DNA of 7,023 bases from positions 1 to 7,023 of the forward strand of contig JAKBNO010000059.1 in the NCBI GenBank assembly GCA_021831005.1. Direction: 5' to 3'. The DNA comes from Thermoplasmata archaeon (GTDB taxonomy: Archaea > Thermoplasmatota > Thermoplasmata > Thermoplasmatales > GCA-001856825). A model generated the notes under the pieces. It saw only the letters and a program-made list of their open reading frames with translations. It was not told where the DNA came from and searched no databases. This document shows positions 1-6,485 of the stretch, in pieces (within the stretch, counting starts at the first letter, position 1; every line of letters starts with the position of its first letter). A program made the translations under genes and the position numbers.

Positions 1-142
1 GATGTCTCTGGGAAACATCTCTTCCATGTGTTACACCCACGAGGGAATCTTGGCTCTATCAGCGCAGAGCGCTTTGATAGCTTCGATAACAGACTCGAGA
101 TCCTGTTATCAAATGATAGTCAATTGGTTGACTTTTCTTACA
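1..142. other. Unassigned left edge rich in short inverted repeats
   Basis: I cannot assign a gene here. The plus-strand frame starting at base 1 is open from the window edge to base 366, so a gene may enter from the left. However, its part beyond about base 143 lies antisense to a clear pseudogene and is unlikely to be real protein. The minus strand also gives a short protein-like reading (about 101 down to 36, ending at a TAA), so the coding strand is uncertain. Short perfect inverted repeats are visible at 1-19, 61-73, 85-110 and 118-133. The segment could be the tail of a truncated gene or more decayed DNA like the neighbouring pseudogene. Confidence 0.4.
61..133. repeat. Cluster of three perfect short inverted repeats
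   Basis: Three perfect stem-loops lie within 73 bases. AGCGC at 61-65 pairs with GCGCT at 69-73 (3-base loop). GATAACAG at 85-92 pairs with CTGTTATC at 103-110 (10-base loop). AGTCAA at 118-123 pairs with TTGACT at 128-133 (TTGG loop, followed on the plus strand by TTTCTT). They lie just beyond the 3' end of the minus-strand VOC pseudogene. They could form hairpins at a transcript end, be binding sites, or arise by chance in a decaying region. The pairing is seen directly; any function is inference. Confidence 0.45.
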
Positions 143-553
143 TCAAAAATAAGAAGAAAAAGATTGAACAATTGATCTCAGAGCCCACATCTCTAGCTTT
201 GCCTGGAAAATTCCGACAAGATTGCCCTCTAGATCCTTTCCAATATAGGACCATCCTTCCCCGGAACCTCTGCCTTTTCGTGTACCTGCTTGCCACCCGC
301 GCTTTCAAATTTTTCTATTGCCTTGTCTGTGTCATCCACTCCGATCTAATTTCTTGGCGTATTTGAAGGAGTCATCCTCTTGTACACTCCCCCTCCAACT
401 GTTTGCATATCTGGACTCGTTTTAATCAACCAATAGTCCATAGCTTCCATATCGGATTTTTCAATCTTCCAACCAAAACTTTCAGAGTAGAATTTTGAAA
501 TTTTCTGTGGGTCGTTGGCCTATCTCAAAATATACAACTGCCTTGTGAACCAT
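143..553 (-). pseudogene. Degenerate VOC-family (glyoxalase/bleomycin-resistance fold) protein gene
   Basis: Read on the minus strand from ATG at 553, this is a small VOC-fold protein broken in three places. The first frame gives MVHKAVVYFEI (553-521). A frameshift follows near 520 (a net loss of two bases or gain of one). The next frame, from 519, gives ANDPQKISKFYSESFGWKIE and continues through DYWLIKT, GGGVYKR and SNTPRN. There is a TAG at 348-346, where a tyrosine codon would be expected, and then IGVDDTDKAIEKFESAGGKQ onwards to EVPGK. A second frameshift at about 253-256 (one base missing) leads to WSYIGKDLEGNLVGIFQAK. That frame ends at TGA 145-143, although the ancestral protein probably ended soon after GIFQ. 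The order (FEI.A.DP, KFY...FGW, GGG..KR, VDD.D.AI.K....GGK, DPEGN.vGIFQ) follows single-domain VOC proteins of about 115-130 residues. These proteins can be metal-dependent lyases or dioxygenases or simple binding proteins, and the substrate cannot be told. The good remaining similarity suggests recent inactivation, or sequencing errors. Confidence 0.87.
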
Positions 554-573
554 GCATTTCCACTTCAAATGTG

Positions 574-580
574 ATATAAG
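574..580 (-). promoter_or_regulatory. Putative TATA box of the VOC pseudogene
   Basis: On the minus strand the motif CTTATAT (580-574) lies with its centre about 24 bases upstream of the ATG at 553. This is the distance expected when an archaeal transcript starts at or next to the start codon (leaderless). No convincing Shine-Dalgarno sequence precedes the ATG, which fits. The motif is short, so the call rests on sequence plus spacing. If right, the broken gene may still be transcribed. Confidence 0.45.
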
Positions 581-689
581 AAATGATTGTTTTCCAAATC
601 AATACACCTGTGTTATTGTCCTTGAGGATGTGGCTCGAGAATAGCCTTTTTGAGTTACACCATTCAGAGTTGGCTCATTTCTAACAACA

Positions 690-699
690 AAACTATTAG
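690..699 (+). promoter_or_regulatory. Putative promoter element (BRE/TATA-like) of the operon
   Basis: The stretch AAACTATTAG, preceded by an A-rich run (681-692) that could serve as a BRE, is centred about 25-26 bases upstream of the ATG at 721. No Shine-Dalgarno sequence is seen before that ATG, so a leaderless transcript starting near 721 is plausible. The match to a TATA consensus is weak; the position is the main argument. Confidence 0.35.
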
Positions 700-720
700 T
701 TTGTGTAATATCCGATAACC

Positions 721-909
721 ATGGAAGATCAGTGTGATGTCGCGGGTTGCTCCAACCCCAAGGCTCGGACAATTGGAAGAAAGTCTGTGGAAAAGATCTT
801 CTCACTTAATTCAAAAGGAACGAAAGCTCATCTCTGCAAGGAACACTACAAGCAGTATAAGAAGGCAACGAAGAAAGACAGAGAGCTGGACAGGTTGAAC
901 TGGGTCTGA
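721..909 (+). CDS. Small putative zinc-binding protein (62 residues)
   Basis: This short, basic, cysteine/histidine-containing protein probably belongs to an uncharacterised archaeal family. C5 and C10 (C-x4-C) near the N-terminus and C39-x2-H42 in the middle, with H37 next to them, could form one treble-clef- or ribbon-like zinc site. The C-terminal third is rich in lysine and charged residues (HYKQYKKATKKDRELDRL) and is probably a helix that could bind nucleic acid. The ATG at 721 is the natural start. It lacks a Shine-Dalgarno site but has a TATA-like motif 25 bases upstream, suggesting leaderless translation as the first gene of the operon. The stop is 23 bases before the winged-helix gene on the same strand. 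I do not recognise a named function. Role in DNA or RNA binding is inference from charge and metal ligands; zinc binding itself is likely but unproven. Confidence 0.75.
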   Translation: MEDQCDVAGCSNPKARTIGRKSVEKIFSLNSKGTKAHLCKEHYKQYKKATKKDRELDRLNWV

Positions 910-919
910 AAACAAAACA

Positions 920-925
920 GGGGAG
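920..925 (+). promoter_or_regulatory. Strong Shine-Dalgarno site for the winged-helix gene
   Basis: GGGGAG lies seven bases before the ATG at 933, in the 23-base gap after the upstream stop codon. It fixes 933 as the start and shows that this gene is translated as an internal operon cistron rather than leaderless. Confidence 0.7.
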
Positions 926-932
926 AATTTGA

Positions 933-1703
933 ATGCAGGATTTCCACGAATTTAGGGAAAAAGGAAACCTAACATTTGCACTAATTCTAATAGAGCTTCT
1001 AAAGGGAAAGAGAAAGTTGAGGGAGATTTCGACCGATCTGAAGATTACCCCACAGGGTGCGTCGGTGTATCTCAAGAATCTTCAAAAACTCAAATACGTA
1101 GATTCTGGAAACACCCCAACTCCGGAAGGAGTGGCATTTCTTCAACAGATACTTGCCACCATTTCATTGTTCGTTGAGGATGCCTATGAGGATACCGGAA
1201 TAATTTCATCGTGTGAAGCGGTTGCGGGAGAAGACTTGGGTAAGGGAGATCGAGTAAGCCTTTCGATGAACAAAGGATTGCTTTACGCCTACAGGAGAAA
1301 GAAAGCTGGTTCAAATGGTGTGGCGGATTTCAGGGCTAAGAAGGGAGATCCGGTTAGGATTTCAAAGATCGAGGGTATAATAGATCATAAAGTTGGAAAT
1401 TTCTACGTGCTCACGGTAGACTTTGACGACCTCACACCAAAAAAGCTAGGAAAACTAAACCGGATCTTGAAAGAAAAGAGTATCGAATACGTAGGTGCTT
1501 ATGGAATCCTTGCATCTGAAATTTGCAAATTCGGTAAGATCAAAGCCAGCGTTTATGCGCCTGTAGAGGGGTGCATCGAGGCAGGGGCCAAGGGAGTGAA
1601 TAGCCTTCTCATCTACTCGCCAGAGATGACACGATTCTTCTTCCAGAAGCTTTCTGCAAACATACATAAGTACAGAATTAATCCCAAATTTGTAGAGATA
1701 TGA
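933..1703 (+). CDS. Winged-helix (HTH) protein with an uncharacterised C-terminal domain, linked to topoisomerase VI genes
   Basis: A probable archaeal transcription regulator of 256 residues. Residues about 14-66 read as a winged helix: a first helix (14-24, LTFALILIELLKG), a second with LREIS (29-33), a recognition helix starting at TPQGASVYLKNLQ (39-51), and a wing with KYVDSGNTPTPEGVAFL (54-70). This resembles MarR/ArsR-like regulators. Residues about 75-95 form a linker helix. The remaining ~160 residues are an alpha/beta domain without motifs I can name; it includes GDPVRISKIEGIIDHKVGNF and a C-terminal GAKGVNSLLIYSPE. I believe it is a conserved archaeal domain of unknown function (possibly the DUF7839 type), but cannot confirm this. 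The ATG has a good Shine-Dalgarno site. The stop overlaps the next start as ATGA (1700-1703), so translation is probably coupled to subunit B of topoisomerase VI. A role in regulating this operon is inference from position; a ligand-sensing C-terminal domain is also only a guess. Confidence 0.8.
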   Translation: MQDFHEFREKGNLTFALILIELLKGKRKLREISTDLKITPQGASVYLKNLQKLKYVDSGNTPTPEGVAFLQQILATISLFVEDAYEDTGIISSCEAVAGEDLGKGDRVSLSMNKGLLYAYRRKKAGSNGVADFRAKKGDPVRISKIEGIIDHKVGNFYVLTVDFDDLTPKKLGKLNRILKEKSIEYVGAYGILASEICKFGKIKASVYAPVEGCIEAGAKGVNSLLIYSPEMTRFFFQKLSANIHKYRINPKFVEI

Positions 1704-3469
1704 CCGAGTTTGAGCCTGAAAGAAAGGAAGTCAGCATTTCTGAGTTCTTTGATAAGAACAAGCAGATGCTGGGCTTTGATTCCCCGCAGAAGTCCCTCTT
1801 TATGACAGTGAAGGAGGCCGTTGACAATTCGCTTGATGCGTGCGCTGACAATGGTATACTTCCGGAGATCACGGTAAGGATCGAAGAACTGGGGAAAGAA
1901 AAATTCAGGATTGAAATAATTGACAACGGTCCCGGAATAAAGAGGACTGAAGTGGAGAATTCGTTTGGAAAAATGCTTTACGGATCCAGATTTTTCCAGG
2001 AGAGACAATCAAGGGGACAACAGGGGCTCGGAATATCGGCTGCAATATTATATGCTCAAAAGACCACAGGTATTCCAACAGAAATTGTCACGAAAGTCGA
2101 AAAGGAAATGACCGCATTTCATTTCGTTCTCGAGATCGACATTCGTAAAAACTCTCCCCACACCATATCAGTTACTCCCGAAATATGGGATGTGAAGAGC
2201 GGCACTAGAATCGTGATTTCGTTGAAGGGAAAATACGTAAGCGGAAAACAATCCGTTGAGGAATACATCAGAGAAACTGCGATTGCCAATCCACATTCCA
2301 CCTTCCACCTGATCTTGCCCGACAAGGCCATTGACATACTGAGGAGCATTTCCGAGCCTCCACCGGTTCCTATCGCCGTCAAGCCTCATCCACATGGAGT
2401 TGAGCTTGGAGAGTTGATCTCTATTTTCAAGGACAATGAGAGGGAGACGATAGAAGGAGTCTTGGAAGACAAATTCTCCAGGGTAACAAAGCAGGTCGCG
2501 AAAACGATAGTGGAGAAAAGCAAATTGAACGGGAAGAAAATTAACAAACTTTCGAGGGACGACTTCGAAGAATTGATGAAAACAATAAAAGAAACAGAGT
2601 TCATGGAACCAAAGAAGGACTGTCTCTCTCCCATAGGATCCGAAGGACTTTTCAAGAGCGCTATTAATTCATTCAGGGAGTACCATCCCGCATATTTTTC
2701 ACAGCCTGTCATTAAGGGCCCCTTTGTCTTTTCCGGTCATCCGTTTCTTGTGGAAGCGATTGCGATTTATGGAGGGGATCTGCCAAAGGAAGACCCAATT
2801 AAAATCCTGAGGTTTGCAAATAGAGTGCCTTTGCTTTATCAGTCCGGCAGCTGTGCAATCACTAGGGCGATATCTTCGCTTACGTGGAACCAGTACGGCT
2901 TCTCACAACCTGTGAAGGACCAGATTCCGGTGGGACCTTTGATAGTCGCAGTGCACCTTGCAAGCACCAAGGTACCATTCACTTCAGAAGCCAAGGAGGC
3001 CATTGCTACCGTTCCGGAAATAATGGATGCCCTGGACATAATGTTGAAGGGTGTTGCTAGGCAGATTAAGACGATGAGGAAGAAGGAAGCGCACAAAGGG
3101 CAGGTAGAGGAAAAGTTTGCACTCATTGAGCTCATCCTGCCTCAGATTGCCCAAAAGAGCGGGAAGATCCTAAAACTTGAACCCCCGGATATCACCCCCA
3201 TCATATCAAAGGTGATGGGCGTGGTAGCGTTTAGAGAAATCAATGGAGAACTGTTTGCTGAAAATTACACCGAGAAGACACATAGTTTCAAAGTAGTCTT
3301 GAAGGGAGAGGAACGATTCACGGAGAGTGTAAAGAACCTCAAGCCCTTCCAGAAGGTCAAGCTCAATTTCTCGAAGGAGATAATTAGTTCCACGGAGATC
3401 TATGTGGACCTGCCTGAACCAATTCTCCTTGGGGCATACTCACTCCCGAAGGTGTTTAGCGATGAATGA
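1700..3469 (+). CDS. top6B: DNA topoisomerase VI subunit B (ATPase subunit)
   Basis: This is the ATP-binding subunit of the type IIB topoisomerase. ATP-driven dimerisation of two B subunits closes the gate around DNA and drives strand passage through the A subunits. The N-terminal GHKL ATPase domain is intact: the N-box is EAVDNSLDA, with probable general base E39 and Mg-binding N43. The next box is DNGPGI at 75-80, and the glycine-rich ATP lid is RGQQGLGIS at 105-113. A helix-two-turns-helix region follows (about 230-310, with SPIGSEGL at 310-317). The transducer domain includes RFANRVPLLYQSG (371-383) and STKVPFTSEAKEAIA (422-436); K424 or K432 is the likely switch lysine contacting ATP. 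The 589-residue length exceeds the roughly 530 of Sulfolobus and leaves a beta-rich C-terminal segment (about 505-589), as in the Ig-like extension of Methanosarcina-type enzymes. The start overlaps the upstream stop by four bases; the end overlaps subunit A by eight. All hallmark residues are present, so it should be active. Confidence 0.97.
   Translation: MTEFEPERKEVSISEFFDKNKQMLGFDSPQKSLFMTVKEAVDNSLDACADNGILPEITVRIEELGKEKFRIEIIDNGPGIKRTEVENSFGKMLYGSRFFQERQSRGQQGLGISAAILYAQKTTGIPTEIVTKVEKEMTAFHFVLEIDIRKNSPHTISVTPEIWDVKSGTRIVISLKGKYVSGKQSVEEYIRETAIANPHSTFHLILPDKAIDILRSISEPPPVPIAVKPHPHGVELGELISIFKDNERETIEGVLEDKFSRVTKQVAKTIVEKSKLNGKKINKLSRDDFEELMKTIKETEFMEPKKDCLSPIGSEGLFKSAINSFREYHPAYFSQPVIKGPFVFSGHPFLVEAIAIYGGDLPKEDPIKILRFANRVPLLYQSGSCAITRAISSLTWNQYGFSQPVKDQIPVGPLIVAVHLASTKVPFTSEAKEAIATVPEIMDALDIMLKGVARQIKTMRKKEAHKGQVEEKFALIELILPQIAQKSGKILKLEPPDITPIISKVMGVVAFREINGELFAENYTEKTHSFKVVLKGEERFTESVKNLKPFQKVKLNFSKEIISSTEIYVDLPEPILLGAYSLPKVFSDE
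3448..3454 (+). promoter_or_regulatory. Shine-Dalgarno site for topoisomerase VI subunit A
   Basis: GAAGGTG, a near match to GGAGGTG, lies seven bases before the ATG at 3462 and inside the end of subunit B. It decides the start of subunit A in favour of 3462 over the in-frame ATG at 3402, which has no such site. Confidence 0.6.
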
Positions 3470-4532
3470 AAAGTTGGAAACGATTGTAAAGCAGATTTAC
3501 CAGGAGATGAAAAACGGACAGATACCCAAAGTCGAGTTGAAGTCGAGAAACAAGGAGAACATCATTTTCGACCCCAAGACTTCGGTGTGGAAGTATGGGA
3601 ACAACACGGTCAAGAGGTATGCATCAAAGGCGAGCTCGGCCAAGGGGATACTCAAAATGTTGCACATCATTGATTTTGTTGATGAGATGACACAGGGGCT
3701 GAAGACCTCAACTCTGAGGGAGATGTACTACATTTCTGAGGGATGGAACCTGGGGAAATTTGAGAGCCAGGACGAATCAGATCTGATGGTGGAAGACCTT
3801 GAAGTGATGACAAATTATCTAAGAGAGGAGATGAGACTCAGGCCAGAGGAGAGCGGAGCTTCTGTTATCGGAAATCTCACACTCACGGAATTGAACAGAA
3901 AGGGAGATAAGAAGAAAATCAACTGCAGAGACGACGTGGGGGACGGTGGTTATACTATTCCATACAACGTCGAAAAGGAGAAGGTAAGCCTCGTTTCGAG
4001 CGATGTTGATTTTGTACTCGCGATAGAGACTGGAGGTATGTTTGATAGGCTTGTGGAAAACAGGTTCGACGAAAAGATGCGTTCACTCCTAGTCCACATG
4101 AAGGGGCAACCTTCCAGATCAACCAAGAGACTCCTCAACAGATTGAACAAGGAACTTGGTCTGCCCATCGTGGTCTTCACGGATGGGGACCCGTGGAGTT
4201 TCAGGATTTTTGCCTCTGTGGCCTATGGGGCCATAAAGACCGCCCATATCTCTGACATCCTTGCCACTCCTACTTCTGAATTCATAGGAATCACTGCAAG
4301 TGACATCGTGAATTATGATCTGCCAACCGACAAGTTGACGGACAAGGACACCGAAGCACTTCATGCAGAGCTGGAGGACCCCCGGTTCAACATACCCTTC
4401 TGGAAAGGGGAGATTGAAACGATGCTTAAGCTAGGAAAGAAGGCGGAGCAACAAGCACTCGCAAAGTATGGTCTGGACTTTGCCACCGACACGTATCTAC
4501 CAGAGAAATTGAAAGAAAATGGCATAATATGA
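3462..4532 (+). CDS. top6A: DNA topoisomerase VI subunit A (DNA-cleaving, Spo11-like)
   Basis: This is the catalytic subunit of topoisomerase VI, homologous to eukaryotic Spo11. It makes a double-strand break with 2-base overhangs through a 5'-phosphotyrosyl link, and the strands are resealed after another duplex passes. The 356-residue product has the winged-helix (5Y-CAP) domain with TLREMYY at 84-90. By alignment with R-D-I-F-Y of Spo11, Y90 should be the catalytic tyrosine. The Toprim domain carries the glutamate in VLAIETGGMFDRL (E189) and the DGD motif in VFTDGDPWSFRIF (D241 and D243) for Mg binding. The motif YGAIKTAHIS (255-264) and the C-terminal LEDPRFNIPFWKGEI are also typical of the family. 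I chose the ATG at 3462 because it has a Shine-Dalgarno site; an ATG 20 codons upstream would extend deep into subunit B. The gene overlaps subunit B by eight bases and the transporter by four (ATGA), so the A and B subunits are likely made in a fixed ratio. Nothing suggests damage. Confidence 0.97.
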   Translation: MNEKLETIVKQIYQEMKNGQIPKVELKSRNKENIIFDPKTSVWKYGNNTVKRYASKASSAKGILKMLHIIDFVDEMTQGLKTSTLREMYYISEGWNLGKFESQDESDLMVEDLEVMTNYLREEMRLRPEESGASVIGNLTLTELNRKGDKKKINCRDDVGDGGYTIPYNVEKEKVSLVSSDVDFVLAIETGGMFDRLVENRFDEKMRSLLVHMKGQPSRSTKRLLNRLNKELGLPIVVFTDGDPWSFRIFASVAYGAIKTAHISDILATPTSEFIGITASDIVNYDLPTDKLTDKDTEALHAELEDPRFNIPFWKGEIETMLKLGKKAEQQALAKYGLDFATDTYLPEKLKENGII

Positions 4533-5683
4533 ATGGCAAGGTAAGTGTTGTAGCGTTAGGATCCCTCGCGGGTTTTCTAGCTCTTGGTGACAGATATGTA
4601 ATGTCCACCCTATACGATCAACTGATGGGTAATTACCACCTTACCTCCACTCTTATCTTTTCAATTTTATTCTCTTCCTTCTACATCGGTTATACTATTT
4701 TTCAGCTTCCCGGGGGGAGCTATGCCCACAGATTCGGCCCGTCCAAAATCATTGGGATTTCATTGATTTCCTGGTCATTTCTTTTTTTGATTCTACCCCT
4801 GACAAGATCTTTCACTGCTGCCGTCACAATAGCATTTTTCATGGGATTGGCGCAGGGTCCTGTTTTCCCATCTATAATATATCTGACGAGACTATTTTAC
4901 AGCGACAGAGAATATGGAAGGGCATCGGGAGTTGTGTCTGCAGTTTCTGATCTGTCTCCCGCCATCATTCCGTTTGCAACGCTGGGACTCTACTATACTG
5001 GAGTCGGCACAAGCCTGCCCTTCATGGTCTTCGGCGTCATTGGTATAGCGGCTGGCACCGTTCTGTTGCTCATGAGGATTGGTTACGCTGGGTCTCCTGA
5101 GAAAGTCAGGTGGTCCTCGCTCTTGGGAAAGAGGTACATCCTGTTCGGATTCTCATTCTTCATCTACGATTACTTCTTCTACGTGATGTTCACCTGGTAC
5201 CCCTATTTCCTCAAGGAAAGGTTCGCAATTGAATCGAATAATCTGTTGTTTGGACCTCTTCCCTGGATAACGATGGCAATTGGTTCTATAGTGTTTGGGC
5301 TTTACATGGATAGAATAAACAGAGATGCGCTGATATCTGAAATTGCATACATCATTATTGCAATAACGCTCATCGGGATGGCTCTTTCTAGGAGCCCGTT
5401 TACCTTTCTCGCGTTCGTAATTGTCTCCCTCTTCTTCCTTGATCCGATACTGCTTGCATCCTGGCGTCTCTCCACCAGACTGGGCGGAGAGAAGAGCTCT
5501 TCTTTTATTGGCGGATGGATGAATTTCTGGGGGAACATAGGAGGGATCACGGCCCCTGTCATAGTTGCATCTCTCAACCTTCGATATGGACTTTCGAACA
5601 TGTTTCTTCTTTCGGTTATTGCACCAATCATCGGGGCAATCACTTGGATGTACATGGCACGATGGGAAAATCATGAGAAATGA
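4529..5683 (+). CDS. MFS transporter, ACS (anion:cation symporter)-like
   Basis: A 384-residue integral membrane secondary transporter with about 12 predicted helices. They lie roughly at residues 5-26, 40-61, 72-91, 95-119, 134-158, 163-184, 203-227, 239-260, 268-287, 289-311, 327-349 and 357-377. Family signs are LGDRYVMS in helix 1 (D21-R22, compare YLDR-x-N-x-S of the ACS family), FQLPGGSYAHRFGPSK between helices 2 and 3 (the MFS loop 2-3 motif), FMGLAQGPVFP in helix 4, and GGWMNFWGNIGGITAPV in helix 11, a very typical ACS stretch. ACS members carry organic anions such as sugar acids, phthalate-like acids, glycerate or phosphate. The substrate here cannot be read from the sequence. The ATG at 4529 overlaps the subunit A stop by four bases, and no Shine-Dalgarno site is visible, so translational coupling is likely. 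Its functional link with the topoisomerase genes is unclear; it may simply share the transcript. Confidence 0.93.
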   Translation: MNGKVSVVALGSLAGFLALGDRYVMSTLYDQLMGNYHLTSTLIFSILFSSFYIGYTIFQLPGGSYAHRFGPSKIIGISLISWSFLFLILPLTRSFTAAVTIAFFMGLAQGPVFPSIIYLTRLFYSDREYGRASGVVSAVSDLSPAIIPFATLGLYYTGVGTSLPFMVFGVIGIAAGTVLLLMRIGYAGSPEKVRWSSLLGKRYILFGFSFFIYDYFFYVMFTWYPYFLKERFAIESNNLLFGPLPWITMAIGSIVFGLYMDRINRDALISEIAYIIIAITLIGMALSRSPFTFLAFVIVSLFFLDPILLASWRLSTRLGGEKSSSFIGGWMNFWGNIGGITAPVIVASLNLRYGLSNMFLLSVIAPIIGAITWMYMARWENHEK

Positions 5684-6464
5684 CGCGATAAATATTGTAT
5701 CCCGAAAACTCGGTATTTCAAAAGAAAGGTTTCACCAGAATTACGAGATAATCGGTAAGGCGATGGTCATCAGGGAAGAAGATTCTTTCAGCAAGGACGA
5801 TAAATCATTCGGCCATTTGATGCAATCCTCATTCAAACTTTGGTCGGTGTATAAATACACCGGAATACAAACCGTTCAAAGGACACCCATCGTCAAGATG
5901 ATCTCTGGCATACATACCGAAGTGGTACAGAGGGAAGACGGCATCTTTTACACAATGGACCCGCAGAAAGTCATGTTTTCGAAGGGCAATAAGAAGGAGA
6001 GGCATCTGTTGTCTGGAATAGTGAACGAAAATGAAACGGTGCTGGATATGTTTGCAGGCATCGGTTACTTCTCTGTGCCTCTTTCTTTCAGGGTGAAGAA
6101 GATATACTCATGTGAGATTAATCCCGATTCGTTCCACTACCTGATAATGAACATGAAACTTAACGGCACAAAGAATCTTGTACCGATGCTGGGAGATTCC
6201 GCAGAACTTCATATGAAAGATTTTGCAGACAGAATATTGATGGGACACTTCGAGTCTTTCAAATATCTTAGGAAGGCGATGTCGTATCTGAAGAGAGAAG
6301 GAACCATACACCTGCATCAATTGATCAACAGGGGAGAGATGGAAACCGTGAGGGAAAGATATGAGGCTCGGAAGAACATCGTGGAAGTCAAGGTCAGGAA
6401 GGTAAAGAGTTATTCTCCTTCACACGACCACGCCGTCCTAGATCTGAAGGTAAAAAAGAACTAA
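5673..6464 (+). CDS. taw2: TYW2/Taw2-like (Trm5 superfamily) tRNA-G37 modification enzyme
   Basis: A 263-residue class I SAM-fold enzyme of the Trm5/TYW2 family acting on guanosine-37 derivatives of tRNA-Phe. An N-terminal region (1-65) precedes QRTPIVKMISG (69-79) and the family-defining YTMDPQKVMFSKGNKKER (93-110). Next come the SAM-binding LDMFAGIGYFSVPL (124-137), the acidic CEINPDSFHYLIMN (147-160), GD (174-175) and DRILMGHFES (186-195). The C-terminus has VKSYSPSHDHAVLDLKV. In Trm5 (m1G37 methyltransferase) the position of DRILMGHFES carries an N-L-P motif. The form D-R-hydrophobic-MG...S here resembles TYW2/Taw2, which transfers the aminocarboxypropyl group of SAM to imG-14 in wyosine synthesis. 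I therefore favour Taw2, but a Trm5-type activity is not excluded. The ATG at 5673 follows a weak GATGGG and overlaps the transporter stop by 11 bases. An in-frame ATG at 5565 would add 36 residues not resembling the family. Confidence 0.85.
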   Translation: MRNDAINIVSRKLGISKERFHQNYEIIGKAMVIREEDSFSKDDKSFGHLMQSSFKLWSVYKYTGIQTVQRTPIVKMISGIHTEVVQREDGIFYTMDPQKVMFSKGNKKERHLLSGIVNENETVLDMFAGIGYFSVPLSFRVKKIYSCEINPDSFHYLIMNMKLNGTKNLVPMLGDSAELHMKDFADRILMGHFESFKYLRKAMSYLKREGTIHLHQLINRGEMETVRERYEARKNIVEVKVRKVKSYSPSHDHAVLDLKVKKN

Positions 6465-6467
6465 TAT
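6449..6467 (+). promoter_or_regulatory. Possible internal promoter for the SHMT-like gene
   Basis: A purine-rich run (GGTAAAAAAGAAC, 6449-6461, BRE-like) is followed by TAATAT (6462-6467), whose centre is about 22 bases before the ATG at 6486. The ATG lacks a Shine-Dalgarno site, which would fit a leaderless message. The distance is slightly short for a classic archaeal TATA box, and the motif spans the stop of the previous gene, so this is tentative. Confidence 0.3.
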
Positions 6468-6485
6468 CGGTTAGCATTCCAAATC

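Larger units (their letters stand above)
554..720. other. Divergent intergenic region between VOC pseudogene and topoisomerase operon
   Basis: The 167 bases between the two divergent start codons contain no gene I can support on either strand. They are AT-rich compared with the genes to the right. They hold a TATA-like motif for each direction (574-580 on the minus strand and about 690-699 on the plus strand). No tRNA, riboswitch or terminator was recognised. Confidence 0.5.

Noticed and set aside
28..366. Plus-strand open frame of 112 residues at the left edge
   Set aside because: Most of it lies antisense to the clear VOC pseudogene, and residues after about 45 are low-complexity and unlike any protein. 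A real gene end entering from the left before base 143 remains possible but cannot be shown.
599..805. Minus-strand open frame of 68 residues
   Set aside because: It is largely antisense to the well-supported zinc-protein gene, has no promoter or ribosome site, and resembles no family.
3402..3461. Longer start for topoisomerase VI subunit A
   Set aside because: It would overlap subunit B by 68 bases, has no Shine-Dalgarno site, and the added residues are unlike the family; the ATG at 3462 has a good site.
5565..5672. Longer start for the TYW2-like enzyme
   Set aside because: The extra 36 residues are the transporter's last coding part read in another frame and match nothing in the family.
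5153..5674. Minus-strand open frame of 173 residues
   Set aside because: It is entirely antisense to the transporter gene and has a highly charged, unnatural composition; it is a shadow of the hydrophobic codons on the other strand.
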